A stretch of DNA of 64,000 bases, from assembly GCA_027625915.1 (NCBI GenBank), contig JANTQA010000057.1, positions 5,704,001-5,768,000 of the forward strand. The letters are read 5' to 3'. Within the stretch, counting starts at the first letter, position 1. Each line of letters starts with the position of its first letter. A program made the translations under genes and the position numbers. Below, one piece after another: positions 1-11,201 of this stretch. This DNA comes from Anaeramoeba flamelloides. Lineage: Eukaryota > Metamonada > Anaeramoebidae. Under the pieces are notes generated by a model. The model saw nothing but the letters and a program-made list of their open reading frames with translations. It had not been told where the DNA came from and searched no databases.

Positions 1-2178
1 GTTGATTTCTTGGTTTTTTTATGATTAGGTTTCTTTTACTGGTTTTTGTTCAAAAAAATGAAGAAAAAAATTGCACATTGACTTTTTGTTTTTTCGTTTC
101 CAAAAGATCCTACTTCCTGGAAATTGATTTATCTTTTAATTCCTTCTTTATAATTTTATAACATGTTGCAAAGTCAATTTTCTTTGTCGTTATGTTGTTA
201 AAGCGTAAATTTTTTCTTAAGAACATAAACCATAGAAAAAAAGAAACAATAATTTTCCATCAAATGATTCTAATACCAGCAAAATATTGTTTTCATTTTA
301 AATTTTTCAAATAGAAGATAATTTGCAATTAGTTTTCAATAAAAAAAACTTTTCATTTTTTATTTCAAGTTTTCAAAAGTACCAAACCAAAATTCAAATA
401 CACCCCCTTTATTCAACACTCCAGAAAGAAATTATTCTTTGCGAAATGGCTTTAGGGAGATAGTACATTTTTCAAATTTTGAGTGCCATCATTTATGTGA
501 AACTGAATCATTCAAATCATTTCTTTCACCAAAATATATTTATATTTTAATAAATATGAGAGTCAGATATACCAGAGGATAATATATTTTCAAACCAACA
601 AAAAATGGAAAATCAAAAAAATTAAAAAATTGATCTATAAAAAATAAAAAAAAAATCATTTATTTATTGATCTTATTGGTAATATTTGATACAATTATTT
701 TTCTTTTTTACTTTGGTTTTGTCTTTAATTCCGAATGTCAAAACTTTTGTTTATAAAATTTTAAGATTAACAAATTACTTTTTATACTAAAGAATTTCCA
801 AAATGAAATTCAAAATCCTATTTTAATTAATATATTTAATTTTTGTTTTGATTCAAAAAATAGGATATTTTTAGTATTTTTTTTTCAGAAAAATTATATT
901 TTTTGGATATATTTGTTTTATTTTAATAATTATTTATTTTCGAATAAATTGAAAACCTAAATAATTCTGAATTCTGATTTAAATTTTTTTTAATATAATT
1001 TCTTTTTCTTTGATTCAAACTCCTTTTAGCTGTTTTTTTATTCCAAGAATTCTACTCTTTTACTTTATTTTTGAATCAGTGTTCTTTTTTTTTTAACTAA
1101 AGTTGATTAAGATATATGAAAAAAGAATCTTGAAAGCAAATTAGTAAAAGCAGTTCAGAGTCAAATAATAATAAATAGTAATGGGGTGAGAAATTCAACG
1201 AAATTTCTTGTTTGGGTTCATCTAAACTAAGAATATATACAAAATTAATCTTTAAAAATATAATTGGGTCTTGTTTTTTTTTTTTTTTTTTCATACTTGA
1301 TTTCAACCAATGTATTTGAAATGGTGATCTTTCTAGTTTGAACTTCAAAAAGAAAAGATTTATTTAAAACACATACCCTCTCATCTATTTTTTTTTTTTT
1401 TTTTTTTGGTTTGTTAAATAATTAATTCAAAGCATTCACATAAATACATTTGTAGATTAAAAAGATAATTTAATAAAACCAAAAAAATAATCAAAAAAAT
1501 TGAAAAATTAAAGATTCAATCACGATTTACTTTATGTTTGCTTTCTTTTCATAAATAGAATAGCGAACTGTATTTTCGTTTCAAGGTTTCAATAAGCAAT
1601 GGCACTGAAAAAATTATGTTTTCAGTAAGGTTATCTTAATTAAAATTTGTAAAAAATGGGAAAAGGTAACTACTTACTTAAAAGAAATTAATATTTTTGT
1701 AAAAAAATTACTTTTTATTGGATTCTTATTTGTGTAAATGTTATAAAAAATTCAACCCCCAATTTTTTTTAAAGATTCCTGAACAGTATAACTTGATTTC
1801 AATTGTTATCAAAAAATTCTATGTATGGCCGTAATTTGATTTCTTATTTGACTCTATATTGGTTTCGAATTGAAACCAAGGTGAAATTTATATTGAAAAC
1901 CAAAAAAAAATGTTGATTATTTATAATAATAATGTACATCTGCAAAATTGATTTCATACAGGTTCCTGTTTCGTTGATTTGGTTGTGATTTTTTTTTTAA
2001 TAATGATACTTTGGTGGTTTGGGCTGGCACCACGAAAGTTGTCAATATATTCAATGTATTAAATGAGATTCTATATCATTTAAAAAGTGAAGAAAGGTGT
2101 TTGGAATAGTAGCATCAAATTAAAATGGAAACTACTTTTTCCAAAATCAAAAAAGTGTGTAAACACAACACTACACTA
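1..2178. other. AT-rich intergenic sequence, no gene seen
   Basis: I see no open frame with coding character on either strand. There are many poly-A and poly-T runs (for example around 1275-1292 and 1390-1408). Just before the tandem transposon array, CACTA is repeated several times (about 2168-2183). Confidence 0.6.
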
Positions 2179-2883
2179 CACTACAAGGAAAATTTTTTCA
2201 AAAAAAAATCTCTAAATTTTGTATTTTTGAAATACAGTCATATAATAAACATTATTATATATAACAATTTTCAATGAGGTTTACAACTTTAATAGATATT
2301 AATAGGAATTGAAAAAAAAAATGAAATTTTTCAGTAATATTTTTTTCATTTTTAATTGTAAAATTTTTGAATTTTTTTAATTGACTTAGTAGAGAGAGAA
2401 TTTTCAAGTATTTTTTTAATAGTCTAAAAGGAAACATATTTTTCATTTTGAAAATAGCACAAAATATTTCAATCAAAAGATATTGCTAAATTGAATTGAA
2501 AATCTGATTTTTTATCTGTTTTTTTGAATATTTTTTATCATTTTATTTTTTTCCATGTTTGAGTTTTTATATACGTTCCCAGTTTTTTTCTGCAAATTGC
2601 TTTAACATATATTCTTTTTTTCAATCTTAATGATCAATCAAAAATTAATTCATTTCAACTTTTTCCAATATAAAAATACCCTGAAAATAGGTGTTTTTTT
2701 CAAAAGTCGGTATTTTTTGAAAAGGGGGGTATTCAGATTTTCATGATTTTATAGGCTATCCTTTGTTTATTACATAAAATTATGATAACTTTGAAAAAAT
2801 AATTTATAAAAGAAGTATAACTTAAATCCAACGTATAGTTTTGGCTAACTTTAATTTTTGGTATTTAAATTTTCCTTGTAGTG
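2179..2883. mobile_element. CACTA-ended non-autonomous element, tandem copy 1 of 3
   Basis: The unit begins CACTACAAGGAAAATTT and ends with the reverse complement, AAATTTTCCTTGTAGTG. CACTA...TAGTG ends of this kind are typical of the CACTA (CMC/EnSpm) superfamily of DNA transposons. It is about 0.7 kb and has no convincing transposase. A minus-strand frame of about 70 codons (2255-2476) recurs in a shorter form in copy 3 and is probably incidental. It is joined directly to copy 2. Confidence 0.7.
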
Positions 2884-3782
2884 TACAAGGAAAATTTTTT
2901 CAAAAAAAAATCTCTAAATTTTGTATTTTTTGAAATACACTCATATAATAAACATTATTATACATAACAATTTTCAATGAGGTTTACAACTTTAATAGAT
3001 ATTAATAGGAAATGAAAAAAAAATGAAATTTTTCAGTAATATTTTTTTCATTTTTAATTGTAAAATTTTTTGAATTTTTTAATTGACTTAGCAGAGAGAG
3101 AATTTTCAAGTATTTTTTTAATGGTCTAAAAGGAAACATATTTTTCAATTTGAAAATAGCACAAAATATTTCAATCAAAAGATATCGCTAAATTAAATTG
3201 AAAAACTGATTTTTTATCTGTTTTTGGAATATTTTTTATCATTTTATTTTTTTCCATGTTTGAGTTTTTATATACGTTCCTGGTTTTTTTCTGTAAATTA
3301 CTTTAACATTTATTCGTTTTTCAATCTTAATGCTCAATCAAAAATTAATTCATTTCAACTTTTTCCAATATAAAAATACCCTGAAAATAGGTGTTTTTTT
3401 CAAAAGTCGGTATTTTTGAAAAGGGGGGTATTCAGATTTTCAAGAGTTTAAAAGCTATCCTATTTTTATTACAGTCAGTTTCAATTTTAAGGCACAAACT
3501 TTCAACGAAATTTAAGGCACAAAAAAAATCTCAAATTAAGGCACAAAATTTGGAATTTTATTTTTTACAATTTATTTTTACTAGAATTTGAATTTTGTGC
3601 TTTAATTTGAGATTTTTTTTGTGCCTTAAATTTCGTTGAAAGTTTGTGCCTTAAAAGTGAAACTGACTGTACATAAAATTATGATAACTTTGAAAAAATA
3701 ATTTATAAAAGAAGTATAACTGAAATCCAATGTATAGTTTTGGCTAACTTTAATTTTCGGTATTTAAATTTTCCTTGTAGTG
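2884..3782. mobile_element. CACTA-ended element, tandem copy 2 of 3, carrying a nested insertion
   Basis: This is the same unit as copies 1 and 3, nearly identical base for base outside an extra 200 bp at 3472-3671. It starts at TACAAGG, so the leading CAC is missing and the TAGTG of copy 1 runs straight into it. The extra sequence is a separate foldback element listed on its own. Confidence 0.7.
3472..3669. mobile_element. 198-bp foldback element with TA target duplication (Tc1/mariner-type ends)
   Basis: The ends are CAGTCAGTTTC and GAAACTGACTG. The inverted arms are about 79 bp and I count only two mismatches between them; a core of about 40 bp remains. The TTAAGGCACAAA motif repeats three times in each arm. 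Tandem copies 1 and 3 of the surrounding repeat preserve the empty site (TTACATAAAA), which shows directly that TA was duplicated. CAGT ends with a TA duplication are typical of Tc1/mariner-derived MITEs. A degraded relative lies at 10117-10280. Confidence 0.85.
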
Positions 3783-4483
3783 TACAAGGAAAATTTTTTC
3801 AAAAAAAAATCTCTAAATTTTTGTATTTTTTGAAATACACTCATATAATAAACATTATTATACATAACAATTTTCAATGAGGTTTACAACTTTAATAGAT
3901 ATTAATAGGAAATGAAAAAAAAATGAAATTTTTCAGTAATATTTTTTTCATTTTTAATTGTAAAATTTTTGAATTTTTTAATTGACTTAGCAGAGAGAGA
4001 ATTTTCAAGTATTTTTTTAATGGTCTAAAAGGAAACATATTTTTCAATTTGAAAATAGCACAAAATATTTCAATCAAAAGATATCGCTAAATTAAATTGA
4101 AAATCTGATTTTTTATCTGTTTTTTGGAATATTTTTTATCATTTTATTTTTTCTCCATGTTTGAGTTTTTATATACGTCCCCGGTTTTTTTCTGCAAATT
4201 ACTTTAACATTTATTCGTTTTTAAATCTTAATGTTCAATCAAAAATTAATTCATTTCAACTTTTTCCAATATAAAAATACCCTGAAAATAGGTGTTTTTT
4301 TCAAAAGTCGGTATTTTTGAAAAGGGGGGTATTCAAATTTTCAAGAGTTTAATAGCTATCCTATTTTTATTACATAAAATTATGATAACTTTGAAAAAAT
4401 AATTTATAAAAGAAGTATAACTTGTATCCAATGTATAGTTTAGGCTAACTTTAATTTTAGGTATTTAAATTTTCCTTGTAGTG
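3783..4483. mobile_element. CACTA-ended element, tandem copy 3 of 3
   Basis: About 0.7 kb, again joined directly to copy 2 (TAGTG then TACAAGG). It ends CCTTGTAGTG followed by unrelated sequence. It carries the uninterrupted TTACATAAAA site that copy 2 has lost to its insertion. Confidence 0.7.
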
Positions 4484-5316
4484 AAACATCTTTAATGGAT
4501 AATAAAATGGAATTGATTATGACTTAAAACTTCAAATATACTGAAAAGTTTCCTTACCTTTGCAGATCCAAAAAAATTATCAATGCTAAGAATAAATCAC
4601 AATCTAATCAAAAAAGTATGAATTATTCTAAAATCACTTTAAAAGTGTTTTTTAGAACTTTAATTAAATAAAAAAAAAAAAAAAAACATCCATCTATTTT
4701 CTTTTTGAGTTCCTGGGTAATGTGTAAAATCAAATTAATTTAGTGTTACCTTAATATAAAATCAAACAAAAAAAAACACCCAAAAATTTTCAAAATCCAA
4801 AAATATTAACAAAATTATATTTTCTCTACCAAGTTGTTTGTTTTAAAGAAACAGGAAATATTTTTATGAAGTTTTCTAAACCTAATAATCCAAATAAATA
4901 TAAAATCCTTAAAAATTTTAAAAGACAATTATTTTCTGATTAATAAATGAAAATTTTTAAAAAAAGTTCTCAAATATTTTATATAAAATTATTTATGGTA
5001 AAAAGTGAAAAATCTCCACAACCGAAACTGAAATGATATTTTTAGACATTTTATTCAGCTTTCTATTTGGACTTTGAGATCAAATGTTGATCATTTAAAC
5101 CAGATATAAAAAGAAAAAACTTCAAAATTTATTGTAATTTGGATTATTCATGATTTAGAAAATAAGTTTTTCAAACCAAATAACCTTGAAGAACCTGAGT
5201 ACCCCTTCCAATACAAAGTCCCTGTTCAAACTGAATATATCTTTGAAATTTTGGTTTTAAAGTTCAGTCTATTAAATGATTTTCATTTATTTAAAAATAA
5301 TATTTTTAATATTGTA
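4484..5316. other. Intergenic/upstream region of the uS7 gene
   Basis: AT-rich sequence with a poly-A run near 4670-4686. I see no coding frame. The final part presumably holds the promoter and 5' leader of the uS7 gene, but I could not single out a motif. Confidence 0.4.
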
Positions 5317-7177
5317 ATGTCTCAATACATAAAACAAGAATCTGAAACTCTAAAAGAGCCAGAAATTGAATTAGAATCAGCAACAGAAATTAAACTTTTT
5401 GGAAAATGGAGTTACGAAGGGTTAAAAGTAACTTCTTCTTTTCTTTCTTTTGATCTTTATAATAAACAAGTAAAAAAAAAATACTCAAAAAAACAAAATA
5501 TAAATTTTTTTTGAAAAATAACAAAAGGTATCCGATATGTCTCTTGAAGATCAAATGTCATGGAAGCCAAATTCAAGAAGACTTTTAACTCACTCATCTG
5601 GAAGATGGCAAGTAAAACCATTTAGAAAGATCAAATGTCCAATTGTTGAAAGGTTTGTTTGCTCATTAATGATGCATGGAAGGAACGCAGGTAAAAAAAT
5701 GATGGCTATGAGAATCCTTAAGCACACTTTTGAAATCGTCAACTTAATTACTGAAGAAAATCCGATTCAGGTAAAAATCTACCTCCCCTTCAATAAATCT
5801 CAACAATTGTTGAGCAAAAGAAAAAATCTACATTTTTGGTTTTGATCGAGATTATTTTTTGTTATTCAATTGCCTCAAAAAAGAAAGTTTTTTTTGATTT
5901 GATCAAACATAAAAATTTGACGATTTATAAGAATCAACAAAATAACTCATTACAATTTTGGGTGCATTATAGTAACACGATTATTTGAATAATAAATGGG
6001 AAAATAATTTCTCTTCTTTTTCAATATTTTTTTCGAAAAATTCTTTCAATTAGGATTCTTGGTTCGCTTATTAAAACTGGTCTTGGAAAATAAATGCGAA
6101 AAATTTTTCACTGCATTTTCCTTCCTTTTTACAAATTAAAGAGAGTTTTTTCTCTTCCATATACATTTCAAAGAAATAGATTATAATTAGTCTTTCTCGT
6201 TTTATTTGTTTGCTTCTTTTTGATTGTAACAATTGTTGATATATTTTGGATGAATTATGCACCGTAAATGAAAAGCATTTCAGAATTGAAAGATCAGTAA
6301 ATTGGCTTAAATTTCATCCGATTTATATTTCAAATACCAGTCTTAGAATTGTGTTTAATTTGTGATTTTAATATTTATTTGCCCAGATTTTTTTTGGGGA
6401 TAGCTTATAAAAGTATTTTCATACAAACAAACAAATTGGAGTATTATTAAGAATCACTAAAATGTGTATGGAAATTTTGGATAGTATAAATAGTTTTATA
6501 AGAATTGTATAGCAGTTATTTTAAAATTTATTTTCGCTGCTTTTTTAAAACTAACTTTAGTATTTTTAAATGTATTCTTTATTGTTTGATTAATTATATC
6601 AAATAAAAATAACAAAAAAATAATTAGGTTTTACTTGAGGCCATTACTAATTCTGGTCCACGTGAAGATTGTACCCGTGTTGGAAAGGGTGGCAGCGCTA
6701 GAAGACAAGCAGTTGATGTTTCGCCTTTGAGAAGGGTTAATATCAGTATTTATTATCTTTGCGTTGGTGTAAGTTTTTCTTTTTCCTTTTTAGTTTATTT
6801 TTTTTGATTTATTGTTTTTTTTCCTTTCTTTTTTGGATTGCTCCACTGATGGAATGTTTTTGATTTATTTTCCAATTACTTTTTCTTTTTTGATTTATTT
6901 ATTTATTTTGTTCATCCACTATTTCATAATTATATTCAACATATTCAATACATCATCTTCATCTTTTTTTCTTATTTCTTATATATATATATATACAACA
7001 ACCATTAATAAATTCTGATAAAAATATAAATAGGCAAGAAAAGCTGCCTTTCTAAATAATAAATCAATTTCGGAATGCTTAGCGGATGAATTAATAAATG
7101 CAGCTAAAGAAAACTCAATTAGCTATGCTATTAGAAAAAAAGATGAAATGGAAAGGGTTTCTAGGAGTAATAGATAA
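5317..7177 (+). CDS. RPS5: 40S ribosomal protein uS7 (RPS5), four exons
   Basis: Cytosolic small-subunit protein of the uS7 family, which binds the 3' major domain of 18S rRNA near the decoding and exit sites. Exons are 5317-5427, 5528-5770, 6628-6768 and 7034-7177. All joins are phase 0 with GT-AG borders, giving 212 residues (human RPS5 has 204). Conserved blocks are IKLFGKWS near residue 25, CPIVERF and MMHGRN in exon 2, [15 protein letters not shown] and [14 protein letters not shown] in exon 3, and the C-terminal [12 protein letters not shown] with [13 protein letters not shown]. The start is the first ATG of the exon-1 frame and gives the short variable N-terminus usual in the family. 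The second intron is long (857 bp). The exon-3 block [20 protein letters not shown] leaves little doubt about identity. Confidence 0.97.
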
Positions 7178-7440
7178 ATTTATATTGATTATAGATCATT
7201 TAACAAAGAACTCATTTTAGTTGAATTTTGTTTATTTTTTAATAATAAATAATGATATTTAACTTTGAAAAAAAAATATTATAATTAAACATCAGTTTTT
7301 TTCAAAGCTCAAAATACAAATTCATAAAACTAAAAAATAAATAAATTATAAACATTTTTAATTTTTTTATTTTATAGAATTTAAATATCAATAATTCTAT
7401 TTTATTATTGAGTATTTAAAAACAATTTTTTTTCTTTATA
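7178..7440. other. 3' flank of the uS7 gene
   Basis: AT-rich, no gene. It ends at the TA that flanks the family A element starting at 7441. Confidence 0.5.
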
Positions 7441-7979
7441 AACTCCAGTACACTCAAAGAGCTCCAATAAAAAAACAAAAAATACACATGTTTTTTTTTT
7501 TTAAGAATCAACCAAACATGAATTGTTTAGAAATAAAAGTATAATAAACTTCGAATTCGAGTTGATATTCATAAAAGAAATAACCCGAAAAAAACTATAA
7601 ATTTTCGAAAAAAAAATGTTTTAAAAAATTTTGGGGCCCCTTTTGTTGGAATGTCTCATTCGAAAAGTTTTCTATTTCTTTTGAAAATTAAAAGTTTTCA
7701 CAAAATGATTTTTTTAATTGTACATATACTCAAACATAAAAGTAATTACAAACATCAATTTTATTAATGTTAATTTGAAGTTTCAAAGTATTTTTTTTCG
7801 GATTTAATTTTAAAAAAAAAGAAAAATCAAAAAAACAAAAAAAAATATACTAAAATGAGAAAAAAAGATCAGATTTAAAAATTGAAAATTTCTTTTGAGA
7901 AGAAGAATAAATTAAATCTATAGAATATTTTCTCTTTTTTCAATAAAACTCGACCCCTTTGACTGAAAAAAAAAGAGTT
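7441..7979 (-). mobile_element. Family A MITE (~540 bp), reverse orientation
   Basis: The terminal inverted repeats are AACTCC... and ...GAGTT, flanked by TA on both sides (7439-7440 and 7980-7981). The interior matches, in reverse, the copies at 8657-9181 and 26714-27246, including the stretch TTGGTTGATTCTTAAAAA near one end and the T/A-rich middle. No coding capacity. TA target and size fit a Tc1/mariner-like MITE. Confidence 0.75.
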
Positions 7980-8656
7980 TATTATTATTGAAGCTGTGTA
8001 AATTACACTATAAATGTCCTTATACTTATTTTTCTTCAAAGATAATCCAAACATAAGATCAAGATTCCAATCCTATTTATAATAAAAGGGCATTCCAAAA
8101 TTATATTTATGTTGAAAAATTAACCAACTATTTATATACATATGTGGTTGGGGGGTATAAAAAGGGTTGAAAAGAAGTAATTTATAAACAATCAAAAAAA
8201 AAAAAACATAACGTTATTATTTAATTAAGAACACCCCAAAATCACAGACATTATAATTTTGAATAATTTAATAATTGGATAATTGATCATAAATGTTCCT
8301 TTTCAAAGATTTTGTTACCTTATTTGGATTTCTTATTTTGTTATTATGATTTGCTTCGTCTCTGGGTATTTTTTACCTATACTTTTTGGTTTTAAATTTC
8401 TAGTTAAAAACATAAATATATTTCATTATTTTGGTATTTGTAATAAAAAAAAAATAACTTAATTATAACCTTTGAAACTCTTCTTCACTATAAAAAACAT
8501 TTGTACACAGAAAATATATATAAATAACTAAAATAAAATATTTTAGATTGAGAAAAATTATAATATTTATCTGTTATTAATCAAAAAATCGTGAAAAAAA
8601 AAAACGAGTTTCAAAAAAATTTGAAAAATAAGCGAGTTTTATTATATACATATATA
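7980..8656. repeat. Family K dispersed repeat between two inverted family A elements
   Basis: Parts of this stretch recur in reverse complement at 25690-26180. One shared part is GTGTAAATTACACT... near 7997. Another is ATTAAGAACACCCC... with ATTGATCATAAATGTTC near 8226-8300. It contains a short hydrophobic frame from an ATG near 8292, without other support. I could not define terminal repeats for K. Confidence 0.45.
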
Positions 8657-9181
8657 AACTCTTTTTCAGTCAAAGGGATCCACTTTTATTAAAGAAATAG
8701 AACACATCATATATGTTTAATTCGTTATTTTTATCAAAATAAATTTTCATTTTTTAAATCTGATCATTTTTTCTCATTTTAGTATATTTTTTTTGTTTTT
8801 TTTATTTTTATTTTTTTTTTTAAAAGTCAAATTTGAAAAAAAAAAATGTTTTTTCCAAATTGATAATAAGTAAAGTTAGGCTTTATATGTTCTTTAAAAA
8901 TTCATACAGTTACAAGTAAAAAATCTTATTGTCAAACATTTTAATTCTCGGAAGAAATTTAGAATTTTGCTGGAGATATTCTAATGAAAAGGGCATAAAA
9001 AAATTTTCAACATTTTTTTTTTTTTGAAATTTATAGTTTGTTCAGGTTTTTCTTTCTGATGATCAACTATAATATGAAGTTTATTATTTCTAGTGTTTCT
9101 AAACAATTTAAGTTTGGTTGATTCTTAAAAATAAAGTTACTTTTTCATTTTTGGCTGTACCTCTTTAAGTGAAAGGGAGTT
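8657..9181 (+). mobile_element. Family A MITE (~525 bp), forward orientation
   Basis: It begins AACTCTTTTTCAGTCAAAGG after TA (8655-8656) and ends ...GTGAAAGGGAGTT. The interior follows the 26714-27246 copy closely. With the reversed copy at 7441-7979 it forms a 1.7-kb inverted pair around a K repeat. Confidence 0.75.
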
Positions 9182-10116
9182 TTTATATAAAAACTCACAA
9201 GAAAAAATTTTGACACTCCCACAATCAAAAATAGGCAAAAAAACTCAATTTATTATCTTTTTCCAAACATAATATAAAAACTGATTGAGGTTACGACATA
9301 TGGGTATTTTTATAGATAATCTTTTTGATCCAAATAAAAGAAAAATAATATAAAATGAAATAATCAAAATCAGTGTATCTAAAATAATGAAACAAGCAGA
9401 AGAAAAAAAGGTATTGGTAAATTTGTTGAAATTACACCAACAAATATTGATAGATCAAATTATAAGATATCACCAACCAACTCTATCTGATTTTTCTATT
9501 TAACATACTCAACATTAACCTTCTATCAACCATCAAAAAAATCTATATCTTACGAAAAAGATTATGTAACGGAAAAATGAAATGAAAACAAAACTAAAGA
9601 TATATATATATATATAATATCCTGTAAAATAGAAATGATTTCCAAATTAAATTTAAAGTTTGGTTGTGTTATTCTTTCAACTTTTTAAAATGTGCCCAAA
9701 TTTTTAGAATTTAGCTAATATTTAAAGTACAATATCCGTTTTAAATATTGACTATTTATGAATTCCGTAACTAAACAACAATAACAATAACTATAAGAAT
9801 TTTTTAATATAAATTTTTATTAAAATATTTTGTATAATTAATTTCCAAAATATAAAAGTTATTAATATTCTGAAATCTTTATGAATTGTCTTATTGAAAT
9901 ATTATATAGAATTTAATTTTTTTAGTTTGATTATGTACTATAATATTAATTTATTTTTTTTATAGTTATTATTTTATCATTTGTTTAAATTTATGAAATT
10001 TAATTACTAAATTTAAAATTAATGTTAGTTAATTTAAGTTTGAATTGGTTTTTTTTTTAAATCATTGGGAATAAGAAGTTTATAATAGATAAAAGTGCAA
10101 TATATTTTTTAATTGC
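9182..10116. other. Intergenic, no supported gene apart from a 38-codon frame
   Basis: AT-rich sequence with a short (TA)n tract at about 9600-9616. A 38-codon ATG frame at 9387-9503 is listed separately. Nothing else is recognisable. Confidence 0.4.
9387..9503 (+). CDS. Short open frame of 38 codons, unrecognised
   Basis: An ATG opens a 38-residue frame ending in TAA. It begins MKQAEEKKVLVNLLKLHQQI and continues with an amphipathic, helix-like pattern ending PTLSDFSI. The composition is less T/A-biased than its surroundings. No family is recognised, there is no neighbouring gene to support it, and an in-frame GTATTG after codon 8 could also be a splice donor. It may be a micropeptide, one exon of a larger gene, or chance. 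Confidence 0.15.
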   Translation: MKQAEEKKVLVNLLKLHQQILIDQIIRYHQPTLSDFSI

Positions 10117-10280
10117 AGTCAGTTCCACTTTTAAGGAACAAAATACAACGAAATTTAATGCACAAAAAATTTCTAAGATTAAGGCACAAAATTCAAATTC
10201 TAGTAAAATAATTTGTATAAAAAAAAATTGAAATTGTGTGCCTTAATTTGAGATGGTTTTGTACCTTAAATTTGAAAATG
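10117..10280. mobile_element. Degraded relative of the 198-bp foldback element
   Basis: It starts CAGTCAGTTCCACTTTTAAG and keeps two or three of the TTAAGGCACAAA-type motifs in each arm. The middle and right end have diverged and the far right end is lost. It confirms that the foldback element at 3472-3669 is a dispersed family. Confidence 0.6.
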
Positions 10281-10600
10281 AAAGTAGAATCCATATTGAA
10301 AATGAAAAATAAGATCATTTAACAAAAGAAAAATACATGATTAAAAAATAAAATAGAGGTTTCAACACTATAATAATTATTTTTACAATACTATCTTCAA
10401 ATACTGGTTTTTCTTTTCTTGATTAATTTCTGTATTAATCTAATTATTTTATTCCAATTTTTCTCACAAAAATCAACAAAGGAATTTTTATTAAATTTCT
10501 TAGAAAAATCCTTTCTAATTGATTTGGAAAATATTGTAACTTTATTCAAGTTATACCTACGTTTATAATTTCTTGGGTTTTTAATATTAATTTTCATTTT
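10281..10600 (-). repeat. Family L dispersed repeat fragment
   Basis: GAAAATGAAAAATAAGATCA and the following sequence resemble 40235-40400. A minus-strand frame (10397-10597) is rich in Lys, Asn and Ile and has no recognisable domain. It may be the remains of a transposon gene, but I cannot show that. Confidence 0.35.
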
Positions 10601-11003
10601 TTTAATTAGGGACTGAAGGAATATATCCGGATAAATTATTTTTTTAAATATGATATTGGTGTTTCTTATTAAAATTGGCTTTCAAATTTATCTATTTTTG
10701 AACTCTCCAAAATAACTCTATTAAATAGTGAATTAAAATAAGATTCAATTTATATTTGTCGATAAATTTAAAAAGAATATAATGAATTATTTTTTTAAGT
10801 TAATAGTTTTCTTCTTTTAATTGATTTTATTATTCTTTTTTTAGTTCCAGTAAAGTTTAAAAGTAAAATTCCTTTTGTACATTTTTTCACTTGTTTTGCT
10901 TCTTTTTCCCAATGAGATGCCTATTAATGAGATTTAATAATTATTATTATTATATTAATAATTCTTCAAAAAGAGGTTTAATCTTTTGTAACAAAAAAAG
11001 AGT
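10601..11003. other. Upstream region of Arp3, no gene seen
   Basis: AT-rich sequence without coding character. The distal part of the Arp3 promoter may lie here. Confidence 0.35.
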
Positions 11004-11022
11004 AAGATTCTTGAAGAATCTT
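11004..11022. promoter_or_regulatory. Perfect 19-bp palindrome upstream of Arp3
   Basis: Two 9-bp arms (AAGATTCTT / AAGAATCTT) flank one central base, about 180 bp before the Arp3 start codon. It contains TTCTTGAA, which has the inverted TTCnnGAA spacing of heat-shock-factor half sites. Only two units are present, so a heat-shock element is a possibility, not a call. Confidence 0.35.
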
Positions 11023-11037
11023 AATAGTTAAAACAAT

Positions 11038-11056
11038 CTGACTCTTTTTGAGTCAG
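11038..11056. promoter_or_regulatory. Inverted repeat CTGACTC-TTTTT-GAGTCAG upstream of Arp3
   Basis: Perfect 7-bp arms around five T residues, about 145 bp before the Arp3 ATG and 15 bp after another perfect palindrome. The arms contain TGACTC/GAGTCA, which resembles bZIP (AP-1/GCN4) half sites. A protein site or an RNA hairpin in the leader are both possible. Confidence 0.35.
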
Positions 11057-11201
11057 CTTATGTTTAAAAAACAAAAACATGGGCAGAAAAATATAATCCC
11101 AATAGAGAATCTACAATTGAGTCTCATGCCTTAAAAAAATGAAATATTTCTTTTTTCATTTTTTTTTTTTTTGTTTTTAACAATTTATTTTTTTACTAAA
11201 A

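Noticed and set aside
2255-4077. Minus-strand frames starting MIEIFCAIFK in the CACTA array
   Set aside because: They recur only because the element is repeated, differ in length between copies and show no transposase motif.
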